NCBI RefSeq assembly: GCF_010093815.1 | Contig: NW_022985559.1 | Coordinates: forward strand, 585,770-649,769 | DNA from: Pseudovirgaria hyperparasitica | Lineage: Eukaryota; Ascomycota; Dothideomycetes; Acrospermales; Acrospermaceae | Length of the DNA stretch: 64,000 nucleotides | Direction: 5' to 3' | Shown here: in pieces, positions 23,896 to 34,336 of the stretch | Position numbering within the stretch: position 1 is the stretch's first letter | How the letters are laid out: every line of letters begins with the position of its first letter | Position numbers and translations under genes: made by a program | The notes under the pieces: generated by a model | What the model saw: only the letters and a program-made list of their open reading frames with translations | Database searches by the model: none | Told to the model about the DNA's origin: nothing

Positions 23896-24936
23896 ATGGC
23901 TATCACAAAAGTCGTACGTGATCGGCTCAAGCGCAACTCCAAATTTGTAGCAGAAGACGCTCTCCCACCCCTCAGGAACGTCGAGCTTCCCAAGGTCAAG
24001 CCGGCCCATCAGCCGGCTCTTGCAGGACAAGGATGGACGACCATCACATTCGATGGTCCGGAGGATACGCTTAAACATAGCCTCGACCAGTTGTTCGATG
24101 CCAGCAAGGCGTTCTTTGCGCTCCCGCAAGAGTACAAAGCCAGTTTCTTGACAACAGCTGGTAGTGAAGAGGGATGGAATCGTATCGAAGGAGAGAAAGA
24201 ATTCATCACGCTTCGCACTATAGATAATACTCCGAAAGAGCTAAAGTCGCCGGCCATAAGGGCATGGGCGGAGGCTGGGCAGGCCTTGAACGCCATCTTG
24301 GAGCAGGTTGCGAAGACACTTGACTTGCCGCCTGAAGCTTTGACACAGTACTCAGAGCCATGCATAGAGCTGAACGGAAGAAGAACTGCGACCATGCTCA
24401 GGCTTTTTAGATATGAGGGGCACGAACAGAAGGTCGTCGCTGAGCCTCATGCTGATCTTGGTTTGCTCAGCTTTGTCATGGGAGATACCCCTGGCTTGGA
24501 AGTCTGGAACAAGTACCACAATGACTTTTGGCCGATCGAGAAGACGTACAAAGTTCCACAGGGGACTATACTTGGCGGGCGACAGCTCCAGCGTCTGTCG
24601 AACGAGCGATATGAGGCCGGTGGCCACCTCGTACGATCATATGGTCTTCCACACGAGTCTCCAATCACTGCCGCTCACGAGAAACCATATCGATATTCTA
24701 TTGTATTCGTGTTGCGCGCCCACTCTCCTATTCTAGTGGACACGGACAAGTTGACTACGTCTATCACAGGCCCTTTCAAGCACCCGCTACGAGATATGAC
24801 GGCAGGGCAGTTGTTCCAAGACACAAAGCGCAAGCATTTCAACATCAACACTGGCACGGAGGAGCGAGAGAAGCAGAAACTTGAAATCATTGCGAAACGA
24901 CAGGCTCAGTTTCTAGAGCTGACGGCTAGAAGCTGA
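23896..24936 (+). CDS. 2-oxoglutarate/Fe(II)-dependent oxygenase, isopenicillin-N-synthase-like, 346 aa
   Basis: A single exon with ATG in ACTATGG context. The double-stranded beta-helix core is visible: the His-x-Asp iron pair in EPHADLGLLSF (His185, Asp187), a distal His in AGGHLVRSYG (His244) and the R-x-S 2-oxoglutarate clasp in YRYSIVFVL (Arg266, Ser268). The DIOX_N-like N-terminal region spans ~20-120. The substrate cannot be read from sequence. Such genes occur both in secondary-metabolite clusters and alone, and no other biosynthetic core gene lies near, so a stand-alone role is more likely. Its 3' end faces the GPI-protein gene. Confidence 0.88.
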   Translation: MAITKVVRDRLKRNSKFVAEDALPPLRNVELPKVKPAHQPALAGQGWTTITFDGPEDTLKHSLDQLFDASKAFFALPQEYKASFLTTAGSEEGWNRIEGEKEFITLRTIDNTPKELKSPAIRAWAEAGQALNAILEQVAKTLDLPPEALTQYSEPCIELNGRRTATMLRLFRYEGHEQKVVAEPHADLGLLSFVMGDTPGLEVWNKYHNDFWPIEKTYKVPQGTILGGRQLQRLSNERYEAGGHLVRSYGLPHESPITAAHEKPYRYSIVFVLRAHSPILVDTDKLTTSITGPFKHPLRDMTAGQLFQDTKRKHFNINTGTEEREKQKLEIIAKRQAQFLELTARS

Positions 24937-25332
24937 ACTATGGTCATTCACGTCTATCGTGAAGCATTATGCGAGCGCCATTCGCAAATTCCATTGCAGC
25001 AGCTCATAGACACTCAAAAGCTTTCTTATCCGGCTTGCCTATATGTTCCCTCCTTCTGGCATCGGGAATTAGTCAACTCCGTTAGACCTTTTATACTAAG
25101 ATATAACACAGATCATTTCGACGTCTGACCAGAGAAATAATTCTAGAGTTGTTGTGTTGAGATAGAGCATCAAGGGGGCTTACAAGATCTCTTCCGTGGC
25201 ATAGTTGTTTGCTGCGGTCACAACAGAGACTCAATGCTATCATAAACGCTGTAGAACAACTCTTTGGCGATGATATTGCTGAGAACCTAAGTACGATTAT
25301 ACTAAAGATGTAGTTCGACAGCCACTTTGAAC
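24937..25332. other. Convergent intergenic region
   Basis: A 396-bp spacer between facing genes, AT-rich. It should contain both 3' UTRs; nothing else is seen. Confidence 0.45.
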
Positions 25333-26021
25333 CTACAGTACTACCAGGACAAGCAGACCCACTATTACAATTGAAATTCCTGCCATTCTCATACTACCAC
25401 CCCAGAGTCCCTCCACTCTACTCCCTCCGGACTCATCATCGTCACCACCGGTAGCCTCATTTCCATCGCCACTATCTGCCTGACCACCTGCTGCACCTGT
25501 TGCGTCTGGTACCGGAGGCGTATAATCATTTCCACCTGTCTTAATTGCCTCATTGATACTTTGAACATAGCTCTTCACCCCGGAAGGCAGTTCATTGTAC
25601 CAATCAGGCGTATTGCCAGCCGCAAATTCTGAAGCAATCGAGGCACGTGCAGACGGGTCGACCAGTTGCGCAAGGACGGTCTGTGGGACGCCAGTGAAAA
25701 TTGCGAGCATAAGGGACGTTGGGGGTGGGTCAGAGTGTTTGTTAGCTTGTACTGCAGAACGGGCTAGATAGGATATGCGACGACGAACCGACATTCATGA
25801 GACGTGTTGGTATTTCAGTGACAAATGTGACTGGTGCTGTGATCGTTGGGGCGATCTTGGACCATGCGGCACTGACGAGGTGAATTGTGAGCACTCGAGT
25901 GTGTGTTGGGCTGGTGGCAATAGAGGGTCATTGCTTACAGAAGTGACTTTAGCTCTTCTTCTGAGCTCTGTGCTAGGATTGGTGATGCACAGAGGAGGAT
26001 TGCCAGTTTGGGTAACTTCAT
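25333..26021 (-). CDS. Small GPI-anchored surface protein, 169 aa
   Basis: Exons 26021-25939, 25871-25793 and 25680-25333 join in phase; introns are 67 and 112 nt. The second donor, GTCGGT, is weak, but the intron has a CTAAC branch site and the join gives a smooth domain. The product has a signal peptide (MKLPKLAILLCASPILAQ), a small helical domain (TVLAQLVDPSARASIASEF to LPSGVKSYVQSI), a Gly/Asp/Ser linker (~105-145) and a hydrophobic tail ending GISIVIVGLLVLVVL, with small residues ahead of it as a possible GPI attachment site. This layout is common in fungal cell-wall or plasma-membrane proteins of unknown role. Confidence 0.75.
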
Positions 26022-26890
26022 GGTGGAAACTACTCTACAGATTGCTGAAGCTGTAAAGTTGAACGGCGGAAATCTGGTGTAGGGACACGATCAGTAGTAA
26101 GGCGTAGTCGACTTGTTCACTTATGGAGCAAGACTGGGTGCAGAGAATAACACCTGTGGTACGATATCAGCTGAAAGTTGCATATCAAAACATGCTTTCG
26201 CCTCCTCGGCGAATACCTATCAAAGAGGGATTAATATAAATCTGCCGGCCCAGTACTATCAAGAATGATGATCTATCCCGACAAAGTCTGAGACAATTTC
26301 AATGATGAGTCCTCGGCACCTCGGTATGAACCCATTCATGAGGGGATCATATAACATCGTTGCACCGATCCTTGACAATGAATATCAAGTGATGCTTGTT
26401 AAAATATTGATTCCGATTCGTCTAGAATCTACCGACCTAGGATAGCATCAAAGAAGCCTGTATCATGGAGATTCTCTGGCAACTACTATCCCTACGTGAG
26501 ATATTCGTGTTACGAAAATTCAAAAGCCTTTATAGGACAAGAGTAATGTTACTGTTCTGTATTAGTTTAATAGATAATTATGGATGCTCGTATAGTTATA
26601 GTCTGGTGGTGATGGATGAGTAGTCATATAGACCCTGACAAAAAATTCAAGTTTAGAGGGAAGGGCGAATAAGCACTAGTCTCTTAGTTTGTCTATAAAA
26701 ATAGAACTACTTGTTGCTCAAAGCTTTCTTACCTAGCTGCGTGGTTTTGAAGTCATACCTCGAATGATTCAATTACTAGTTTATAAATTTTTTTTAAGTG
26801 ACATTCTATCTGATAATCTTAAAATCATATAAGTTCTAATGTTACAAGTCGTTTGCACATTTTCTTCCAAGCACTTATGAAGCAGTTACC
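26022..26890. other. AT-rich intergenic region
   Basis: From about 26480 the sequence is AT-rich with a TAATTAT/TTTAAAT character. It holds the promoters of two divergent genes. No gene or intact repeat is recognised. Confidence 0.45.
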
Positions 26891-28190
26891 ATGTTCTTGC
26901 CTGCTACCCTCTCTTTTACGCTTCTCATAACATTATTTACTCCCTCCCTAGCACAGGGGACTTATGCGATTGATCCAACATCATGTAGGGGATATCGCTT
27001 GGAAGATTATATAACAGAAGCCCAGTTCATGGCTCAATTAGCTGCTAATGATGCCCGAAATTGGGATCACCTGCACCTTGACGTCCGAAATGCCTTCCAT
27101 CAACTCTTCGAATCATATAGTTTCGAGGATGAAGATTGGTTGGAGGACGAGCCCGCAACCGGCATAGCCAAGACGAGAGTTATAGAGGTAATGACGGGCA
27201 TCGCACAACTTAGCCTCGTGGCCTGGAACGACGCCGAGATTCGGATCTTCTGCAACGATGATCGCTGGCGCCTCGTCAGTAGCCCACAGGAACTCGCCAG
27301 GCTTGCACCAAATGGCCGAGCCCCGAGAGCGCTGCTCAGCGCATTGGACAGCGGGCCCATATGGATCGACGTCGAGACCGGGATGCACAGGCCGATGCCA
27401 TGGACGCCGAAGTGCCATGACCCGGAACCAAACAGCAGGATAGGCCCTTCTCCCTATGGGATATACGAATATGTAGGGCAGCGCCGAACGCACTCTATAA
27501 ACCTATCGTTTTGCAGCCATCGTTGGCGACGATGGCGTTTTCTTAGCGGGCCGCTTGCATTCAGGGATTATGCGATGGGAGAGCCCCAAGAGCGCCTGCC
27601 TCGCAGTGCTCTGGCGGAGTCCCTCATGGACGAGGTACGGCGCATGTTTTTGAGTCCGATGCTGCTAGAAATGCTGCTCCAGACGCCGCGTTTTGCTCGT
27701 ATGTCACTGATCCCATCCACCCTTGTTCGTGACGCTGTGTGATGCCGATGCTAATTGAAAATCATAGTCCAAAAGAGAGCTTCTGGATGGGCCGCGTGTC
27801 TAGCGCTTGACGGAGAACACTCACTCGGAAATTCAGATAACTATGGTAAGTTTTCCGATGTTCATAAGACTTTGAAGTCCTTATTAATAAGATGATAGTA
27901 TTTTTTGCCCTTGCAAGCCTCTTATATACGCAGGGTATTGTGCTTTATGAACAGGAGGCAGACCTTGGGGCACTAACGACTATTGGAGACCAAGATTAAT
28001 TTCTCTGGTGAGATCTACGGGAGCGTCATATCGAACCAAGGATGTCAGGATTGCAATGCCTGAAGCCAAGAGATACACCTACTTTGGTTCACATGCTCCA
28101 GTGAACTCTCCTCGGTCAAACACTCTATCCCAGAGTGTAGTATTGACTGTTGGACGTGTTATGTGCTTGAAGCTGACTATAAAGTCATGA
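26891..28190 (+). CDS. Secreted protein resembling fungal metalloprotease-like secreted proteins, zinc motif absent, ~373 aa
   Basis: Exons 26891-27698, 27768-27845 and 27955-28190 join in phase, with introns of 69 and 109 nt. A signal peptide is clear (MFLPATLSFTLLITLF, cleavage near SLAQG). The mature N-terminus YAIDPTSC, the motif IRIFCNDDRW and the C-terminal NSDNYG match a plan I know from secreted fungal proteins related to deuterolysin-type peptidases. Where those carry HExxH, this protein has only SLMDEVRRM and no His-Glu zinc signature, so catalysis is doubtful. The ~75 residues after NSDNYGG look atypical and end only 80 bp before the next start, so the true 3' end may be earlier. 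It could be an effector-like or lectin-like derivative; function unknown. Confidence 0.6.
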
Positions 28191-28270
28191 TGGATCACAA
28201 CACGCTTGAAGGGACCCGGCTTGTTTTCAAAGTATCCAGTCCCGCTGCATTCTCAACAAAATCACTCACC

Positions 28271-28876
28271 ATGAGGTTCTCCCTACTTTTGTCAGCGGTC
28301 CTCCTACCTTTCGGTGCTCTCGCAGCTCCATCATCTGCCTTTGGCTCGGAAGTCGAGCATCGAACTTCCACTGAGCCAGCTCCTGCAATGGATGCACAGG
28401 CTCTATCCCTTTTGCTCCCTCGACAGACTAGTCTCACCGACCTATTGAGCGGCATTTTGCCCGCTCTTCAAGCTCTGGGTGGCTTGCTAAACGAGGACAC
28501 TATCAACAACATCAAGACTGTTGTCGATGGTCTCGCTGTTGTCCTTGGCGATAACAGGTCTCAGAACACTGCTAATCTCCTTGACTCAGTGTCAGGGCTT
28601 CTGAGTGGTGATCTGATTGACCAGATCAAGGGCCTGCTGCCCTCCGTTGCCGGGCTTCTTACGGAAGACAATGTCAACAAGATCCAGTCTCTAGTGAACA
28701 ATGCGAACGGTCTCTTGACTGAGAGCTTCGTGGACCAGACGACTGGACTGATCAATGATGTTGCACCGGTACGTTGAACCTTGTCATCTTTCATATGTAG
28801 CGCTTACCTCTTGTAGCTCGTTTCGGCCATTGCTCAGATCATTACTACGTTGCTACAGGCTCTGCTCGGTGGATAG
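28271..28876 (+). CDS. Secreted amphipathic helical-repeat protein, 185 aa
   Basis: Exon 1 28271-28768 and exon 2 28817-28876 are joined by a 48-nt GT-AG intron. I chose the ATG at 28271 because it begins a clean signal peptide (MRFSLLLSAVLLPFGALA). An upstream in-frame start would bury it. After an LPRQ site near residue 55, which could be a processing point, the chain is a series of Leu/Ile/Val-rich units of the form GLLxxDxIxxIxxLL, seen at least four times, for example GLLSGDLIDQIKGLL and GLLTEDNVNKIQSLV. It has no cysteine. The pattern suggests a surface-active or membrane-interacting secreted protein. I do not recognise a named family. Confidence 0.78.
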
Positions 28877-29735
28877 AGTGGCTTGCAGACTTGGGGAAGA
28901 CCCTTGCAGATAGCAGTTCATCGGGAATAACTTTATGTTCGGTTGAAGTTTGGTTATTTGTTATCAGCTCGTGTGCTTCGTTCCTATGTAATGTCTAGTA
29001 TCAAGGGTTGATAGTACCCTTGCCTCGCTTATTCCCCATCAGCCTGAGTCTCTACATAGCAGTATCTCTCTGAATGTCATTGTTGCAACATATAATACTA
29101 TACTGTTTTAAATCTATCTACTTGAATTCTCGGTAGACTCTGTTGAAGACTTGAGGTTAGATTCACACTCCCTGTCAAGCAACAGCAACAACATATGTGC
29201 CTTGCAGTCCGACAAGGATAAACAGACAGGGGTAGACTGTCATGACCCCTCATTATCCATGTCTCCCCACTTGCATCTGACACGTGCATGTCGTAAAGGG
29301 CCGAAGATCCTGAAGTTCATTCCGACGTCAAACACTTTGCATCAAGGTACACTGTGGTCTGCGTAACACACTGCGCATACAATCTCGAAATCACTTCAGT
29401 GTCCATGACACAGCCAGTGGAGGAAGATGATTGCACATTGAGTTGTCAAGAGAGAAAATGGTCACGGAAATACTCTGGCAATTATTCAGTGATCACGGCT
29501 TCCCCGTAATTCGCTAACGGAGATATAGTAATCCCAATATCGTCTCCAAAGGCCTGCTGAGCTGAGTTCTAACTCAGGTACTTCATGAAAATTATTGAAG
29601 AATGGCTACCTAACATTGGAAAGTACTCGGCTCAACATCTGTATCCATGAAGAGAACTCTTAGTATACAAAGGCGAACAAAAAGGCTTTCATGTATACTG
29701 ACACTGATGCCACGGTTTTAGACGGCTACAGTTAC
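28877..29735. other. Convergent intergenic region
   Basis: An 859-bp spacer between facing genes. Short open frames have no protein features. Nothing else is supported. Confidence 0.45.
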
Positions 29736-30677
29736 CTACTGCATCTTGTGGCCTGTTCCTATCACATGCCCTCCCTTAGCAAGACGACGACGCATATCCT
29801 TCATATAATATTTCATGGGGAAAAACCTGACTGCCTCTGGCAGAAATGGATACGTTGACCTTATGACCGCAACGCCCGCATCATACAGCAATCTTCTCCC
29901 TCTTGACTCCCTCTTGAAGCCATATGGCTCGCGCAGACTAGGAGGAAGCCATTCCGCCGTTATTACTCGCAACAATGGCATGTTCACACGCACCCAGAGC
30001 GGATAATGTTTGTTGTACAGTAGATCATTCTTGACATTGACAGCGTCTTCTGTAACCCTGAGCTTGCCAATCATGTCGTTCCAGTAGCTCCAGAATTCCG
30101 CTCGAGTCTTCGGCCACATCGTAGGGGGCACACGCAGCGAGCAGGCTAAGACAGAATAGTCTGTGTATGTTTGTTCCAGGAAGGCTTCATCCAACTTGCC
30201 AAAGATCTTCTCGTGGAGGTCGGTGCCGGTCGCGTACAGTGTTGCGGCTACCCACATTTGCAGCTCCTGGTCGTCGGCGGAATAGCCGTCCCCGCGAACT
30301 TCGGCGTGCACACTGTGCACCATGTTGATGATTGCTTTCTTTTCCTCGGGAGTGCCGTACGCCATACAGTAAACGAACGTCATGGTTGTGCGTAGGCGGT
30401 CTTCGACGCGATAGGCAAAATTGGAATTCCGATTGACTCCAGCGCCAACCCCTGGACTGGCGACTTGGAGGAGAATGGCAACTGCACCACCAGCAAGGAG
30501 GATACCTTCTTGGACGATCTTCTGCATACCCTCTGGATTGAATTCTGGAGTGAGGAAGGTAGGGTGAAAGTTTGGTGTGTCGATGCCATATTCGTGTTTG
30601 CTTGAAGCACTTTTCTCACTGTCTCCGATCGATTCAGTGCGTTTCCCGAGCTGAGCACCATTGAAATGACATGCCAT
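29736..30677 (-). CDS. mpaB/rubber-oxygenase-type (DUF2236) protein, 313 aa
   Basis: A single exon starting MACHFNGAQL. The conserved family features are visible in order: an EGILLAGGAVAILLQVASPG segment, RTTMTFVYCMAYGT, the His motif NMVHSVHAEVRGDGYSADD followed by LQMWVAATLY, and a C-terminal basic segment. The DUF2236 family includes bacterial latex-clearing oxygenases, which bind b-type haem, and the fungal ER-bound oxygenase MpaB, which cleaves a prenyl chain in mycophenolic acid synthesis. The hydrophobic stretch at ~55-75 could be a membrane contact. The substrate is unknown, and no prenyltransferase or polyketide synthase is nearby, so a secondary-metabolite role is not supported. Confidence 0.85.
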   Translation of the reverse strand: MACHFNGAQLGKRTESIGDSEKSASSKHEYGIDTPNFHPTFLTPEFNPEGMQKIVQEGILLAGGAVAILLQVASPGVGAGVNRNSNFAYRVEDRLRTTMTFVYCMAYGTPEEKKAIINMVHSVHAEVRGDGYSADDQELQMWVAATLYATGTDLHEKIFGKLDEAFLEQTYTDYSVLACSLRVPPTMWPKTRAEFWSYWNDMIGKLRVTEDAVNVKNDLLYNKHYPLWVRVNMPLLRVITAEWLPPSLREPYGFKRESRGRRLLYDAGVAVIRSTYPFLPEAVRFFPMKYYMKDMRRRLAKGGHVIGTGHKMQ

Positions 30678-31301
30678 TGTGTCGGATAGTTTATGTCAAA
30701 AATGCTGCAATGAAACGTAAACAAAGTGGTCAGATGAGGAGATTAGGTATAAGAGCACTCTCTACCACACAATATCTTTCTTTATAGTTGAGGAAAGGTG
30801 AAAATATCTCATCTGTCTCCCTAGAGCGGGAACACTAACATCCGAATTCTTGTACACGGCTGCCTCGGCATACGAATCGTACACTCAACTGTAATAGGAT
30901 TGTTCTTGATAACCCCTCTTCGTGCCATCCTGGCAAGTCTGACCAATTTTGGGTGATTTTGTGAGGGTGTAGTTATCCCTGTGGGATGAGCTGATCCCTT
31001 AACCAGATACCTTGCCCACCGAGGTACCCCACAATACCCCATTCATATGCAAAGTCAATAGAGTCCTCTCCATGGGTAATGGAGTCAGGGTAATCTAGGA
31101 TGCACATCTAGCTCTTAGTAAAGTTAGGGATGTATTTATCGCCAAAATTCGGCTGGAACAACAAGATTGATAATCGGGACATTCTAGAAATGAGGCTTCG
31201 ACTCCTGTGCAGTTACATTTCCGCCTGGCTGCAGGGCCTCTACGACAACTTTCTGTACGTCTACTGCTAGAGAGTCAAGAAAGCCAGCAGAGTTCTTGGC
31301 G
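30678..31301. other. Intergenic between divergent genes
   Basis: This 624-bp spacer should hold both promoters. The segment near 30830-31100 shows patchy inverted CCTC/GGGG motifs but no gene. Confidence 0.4.
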
Positions 31302-32756
31302 ATGGGTAGAAACGACTATATCGGCGCAGGCCAGTTTGCGACGCCAGGTAAAGGGAAGGCATCACAGCATGACGGGATCGAAAAGGACTCATCAAGCAGC
31401 GCACAAATTATTGGAGATGCCGGTAACGTATCTCAAGTGAAAGCAATATCAAGACCTACCAAGACTCAAGTGATCAAGAAGCATATTGGTAGATTCTGGG
31501 TATGTTACGGCATCGGTGGCATAGTTCTGCTCGCAATTGGTCTGCCAATCCTGTAGGTAGTCATACAGTACCAAAGGATCCCCAATAGATCATCTGGCTA
31601 ATGTTGCAAACAGCTTCCTGGTCATCGTCCCCAAGATTGCGCAAAGGTTAGTCGACGATGCAGATCTCCCCATATACAGCGTCACCATCCGCAACCCAAA
31701 GGCCAACTCCGTGGTGATAACTCTTGCTACATCGCTCAAGATTCCAAAAGGCCTCACTGTCCACCTAGATCCACTCACTCTGCAACTGTATCGACCGGAA
31801 GAGCCAACGTTCATTCCATTCGTCGAGGTATCACTGCCAGGCTACAAACTCAGAGGCACGACAAACATCACTCTTGAGAACCAACTTGTGACCATTGGTG
31901 ACATCGACCAGTTCACAAAGTTCCTCGGCAATGCAGTTGCAAACCAGAAATTTGTCATTGCAGCTCGAGGGAAGGCAAGAGCGCACTTAGGTGCGCTACA
32001 TGCAGATGTGACGTTGGATAAGAAGGTCACACTCGACGGTAGCTTCTCATCTCTTCAGGACTATTGCTTCAACGGGAATCTAATCCTTTGTTAGGGCTAG
32101 ACAATCTGAAAGGCTTCTCGATTGACTCTGCAACAGCCGTATTTCCCCCTGAAGCAGACGGTACGAACTTGCGTGCGAGACTCACCATACCGAACAGATC
32201 AACGGTTTCATTCGATCTGGTGCCAATCCCCTCTAGTTTTGGTCGTGATGATGATTCAACTGACAAATATGACCAGGGCAACGAAACACTCAATATCAAC
32301 GGCCCAAACGGCCTCATACTGGGCAACGCAACCGTCCTAGATGTATACGTCCAGCCTGGAAACAACACGTTCGAAGCAACAGGCGTGCTCGACCTAGCCA
32401 CACTTGTTGGTAATCTCCAGACCTTGATCACATACTGGGCCCCCAGCCTTGCGAATGGCAATATCAAGCTTGCCGCAAGTGGCAATGCGACTATCTTCAA
32501 CGGTGAACACATCAAGTACTATGAAGATATATTGAACGGACTTGAGCTTGAAGGTGAGGTGCCAGTGATCAGCTTACTAGCGAACAGTCTTGGGAATCTA
32601 CTTGGAGGTGGAATGGATGGAATTAAGAATCTCACTGACTATCTGGGTCTCAATGTGACCGAAATATTGGGCGAGTTTGACTCAAATTTGAATACATCAA
32701 CGACGAGTGTACGGAGTAGGGCTGACCCAGTGATGAGAACCGTTGATATGGGCTGA
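31302..32756 (+). CDS. Single-pass membrane protein of the DUF3712/LEA-like type, 445 aa
   Basis: Exons 31302-31552, 31614-32038 and 32095-32756 join in phase; introns are 61 and 56 nt. The first ~60 residues are polar. One membrane helix lies at ~65-90 (WVCYGIGGIVLLAIGLPILF, continuing hydrophobic). The rest is a large beta-rich extracytosolic or luminal region with several Asn-x-Ser/Thr sites (NITL, NATV, NNTF, NATI, NLTD, NVTE). The segments VTIRNPKANSVVITLATSL and FLGNAVANQKFVIAARGKA fit the DUF3712 family, which includes yeast vacuolar Tag1, a factor in ending autophagy. Family assignment is from memory of the pattern. A cell-surface location is also possible. Confidence 0.8.
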
Positions 32757-33230
32757 ATGTTAAGCATAGTTTAGGAAGCGCATTGACAGTCCTGGTACAA
32801 GACTTGAAGAGTCCTTGTCACTTAGTCTCCTCATATAATGACCCAATGAAAAGATTTGTATTTGCTTAATTATGCTAGAACGCTAAGTGAAAGCTCAGGC
32901 ATAGGACACAGTAGTTCACAAAGTCAATTGGAGAATACTGAGGTCAGAGCCCCCTCTGTACCATCTTTTTCCTGACTCGTATATCCTCGCGATCGCTCAT
33001 ATCTGACGAAATACAAGCATAATCTCCTCACACAGCGCTATCCTCGGTCATGTGGAGGACCGAGGCGCGGGAGTTCCTGCGAACCCCTGAGCTTCCGAGG
33101 TGCACAGGAACCACTACCACTACACCTAAAGAAAACTATACTCGAATGACCTCCAAAAGATGAGTGAAATCGTCAAAAAGCCGCTCAAATTGTCCAACAT
33201 CTCTTTCCCTCTCTCTCAACCATTAAAACC
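32757..33230. other. Intergenic between tandem plus-strand genes
   Basis: It holds the 3' UTR of the membrane-protein gene and the promoter of the cytochrome b5 gene, with a CT-rich leader (33195-33225). No gene is seen. Confidence 0.45.
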
Positions 33231-33698
33231 ATGCCGCACCCGCCCGCAGCCACCACCATCACCACCACGGTGCAAGACGCATTTCAAAAGCCAAAGAAAT
33301 CAGTCACATTTAGCAGCAACCAGGGTGCCAGCGAAAGTATTTCACTCGAAACCTTTACGATAGAAGACGTACTCGCGCACGACAAGGCGGATGATATATG
33401 GGTCGTCATCGACGGTGAGGTGTTCGACTTGACGTCGTTTGTGGACGAGCATCCAGGTGGACGAAAAGGTTGGTAATATAAAGGAGAGGGGGTGCTAGGG
33501 GGCTTCTTGTAGTGATGTGCTGATGCACAGTGTGCAGTTCTTCTCCCAGTTGCGGGCAAGGACGCAACGAAGCAGTTTCGGAAACATCATCGAGATGCAA
33601 TCCTAATTCGGTATCGGCCAAGATTCAAGATCGGTGTAGTGGAACCTGAGGAGAAAAAGCTGAGATCGAGGTTTTCATTCTGGAGAAGAAGTCATTAG
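33231..33698 (+). CDS. Soluble cytochrome b5 domain protein, 132 aa
   Basis: Exon 1 33231-33468, intron 33469-33537 (69 nt) and exon 2 33538-33698. The haem-binding core runs from residue ~42: FTIEDVLAH, IWVVIDGEVFDLTSFVDEHP with the first haem ligand His74 in HPGG, and a second His at 96/97 in FRKHHRDAI. The second loop reads KHHRDA instead of the usual GHS, so haem binding there needs care. There is no C-terminal membrane anchor; the tail is basic and aromatic (RSRFSFWRRSH). Known soluble b5-like proteins donate electrons to oxidases or bind steroids. The partner here is unknown. Confidence 0.88.
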
Positions 33699-34144
33699 TA
33701 ATCTAGATCTAGATGAGTACACTGCATGTATATTGCTGAGCGACAGAGATCAAAGCATACTGAGTCACATATATGAAAGTGCAAGGTTCAGAATCATAGA
33801 ATTTATTGTTTTTGCAAACGTCCTTGATGCCGGGGTATTCCATACTCCACGCTGCCATAACGCCTTCCATAAAACACAACCACGTTGCTCTTCGGCGCCA
33901 AACTCAGTGAGAATTCAATTTAAACAGATGGTACAGCGTGGCTGAGAAGGGAAAATCGCTCAGAGCTCTCCCAGGTACACCATATCATCGCAACCAGTCT
34001 CGAAAAAACCCAATCCCACAATGATCGATACCCAAAAAACCAAACCATCCATATTCTAAATCCCCCAATCTCCATAACAAAATACCGTTTCTTCTGTCAA
34101 GTCCTCCAAGACAAATCCTCCAATAAACCTCCTCCGTAGTCGTT
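33699..34144. other. Convergent intergenic region
   Basis: A 446-bp spacer with nothing recognisable beyond probable 3' UTRs of the facing genes. Confidence 0.4.
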
Positions 34145-34336
34145 TCACAACGTAGGCGCAATGCCAGAATGCGCAGCAGCAGGCGGCGCGTCGCTCAGCT
34201 CTGCATCGATGCCGCGCTTGATATGTGCGCAATGCACACGGTACGCAGCACGTTCGGCGTGCGTCATGGCGAGGAAAAGCCGGACGCTGGCGACTTTCCA
34301 GGCGATGCTGCGACGCATGCGGTGGGAGAATGGCAT
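34145..34336 (-). CDS. Probable 63-aa microprotein
   Basis: A short frame starts at an ATG in strong fungal context (CCAACAATGCC). Its codons favour C or G at the third position, as in nearby confirmed genes. The product is MPFSHRMRRSIAWKVASVRL and so on: basic, with a possible amphipathic helix in the first half and an Ala/Pro-rich end. The upstream ~200 bases are CA-rich and free of G, typical of a fungal 5' leader. I do not recognise the protein. It might be a mitochondrial or ribosome-linked small protein, but nothing proves this. Overlapping frames on both strands look weaker. Confidence 0.45.
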   Translation of the reverse strand: MPFSHRMRRSIAWKVASVRLFLAMTHAERAAYRVHCAHIKRGIDAELSDAPPAAAHSGIAPTL

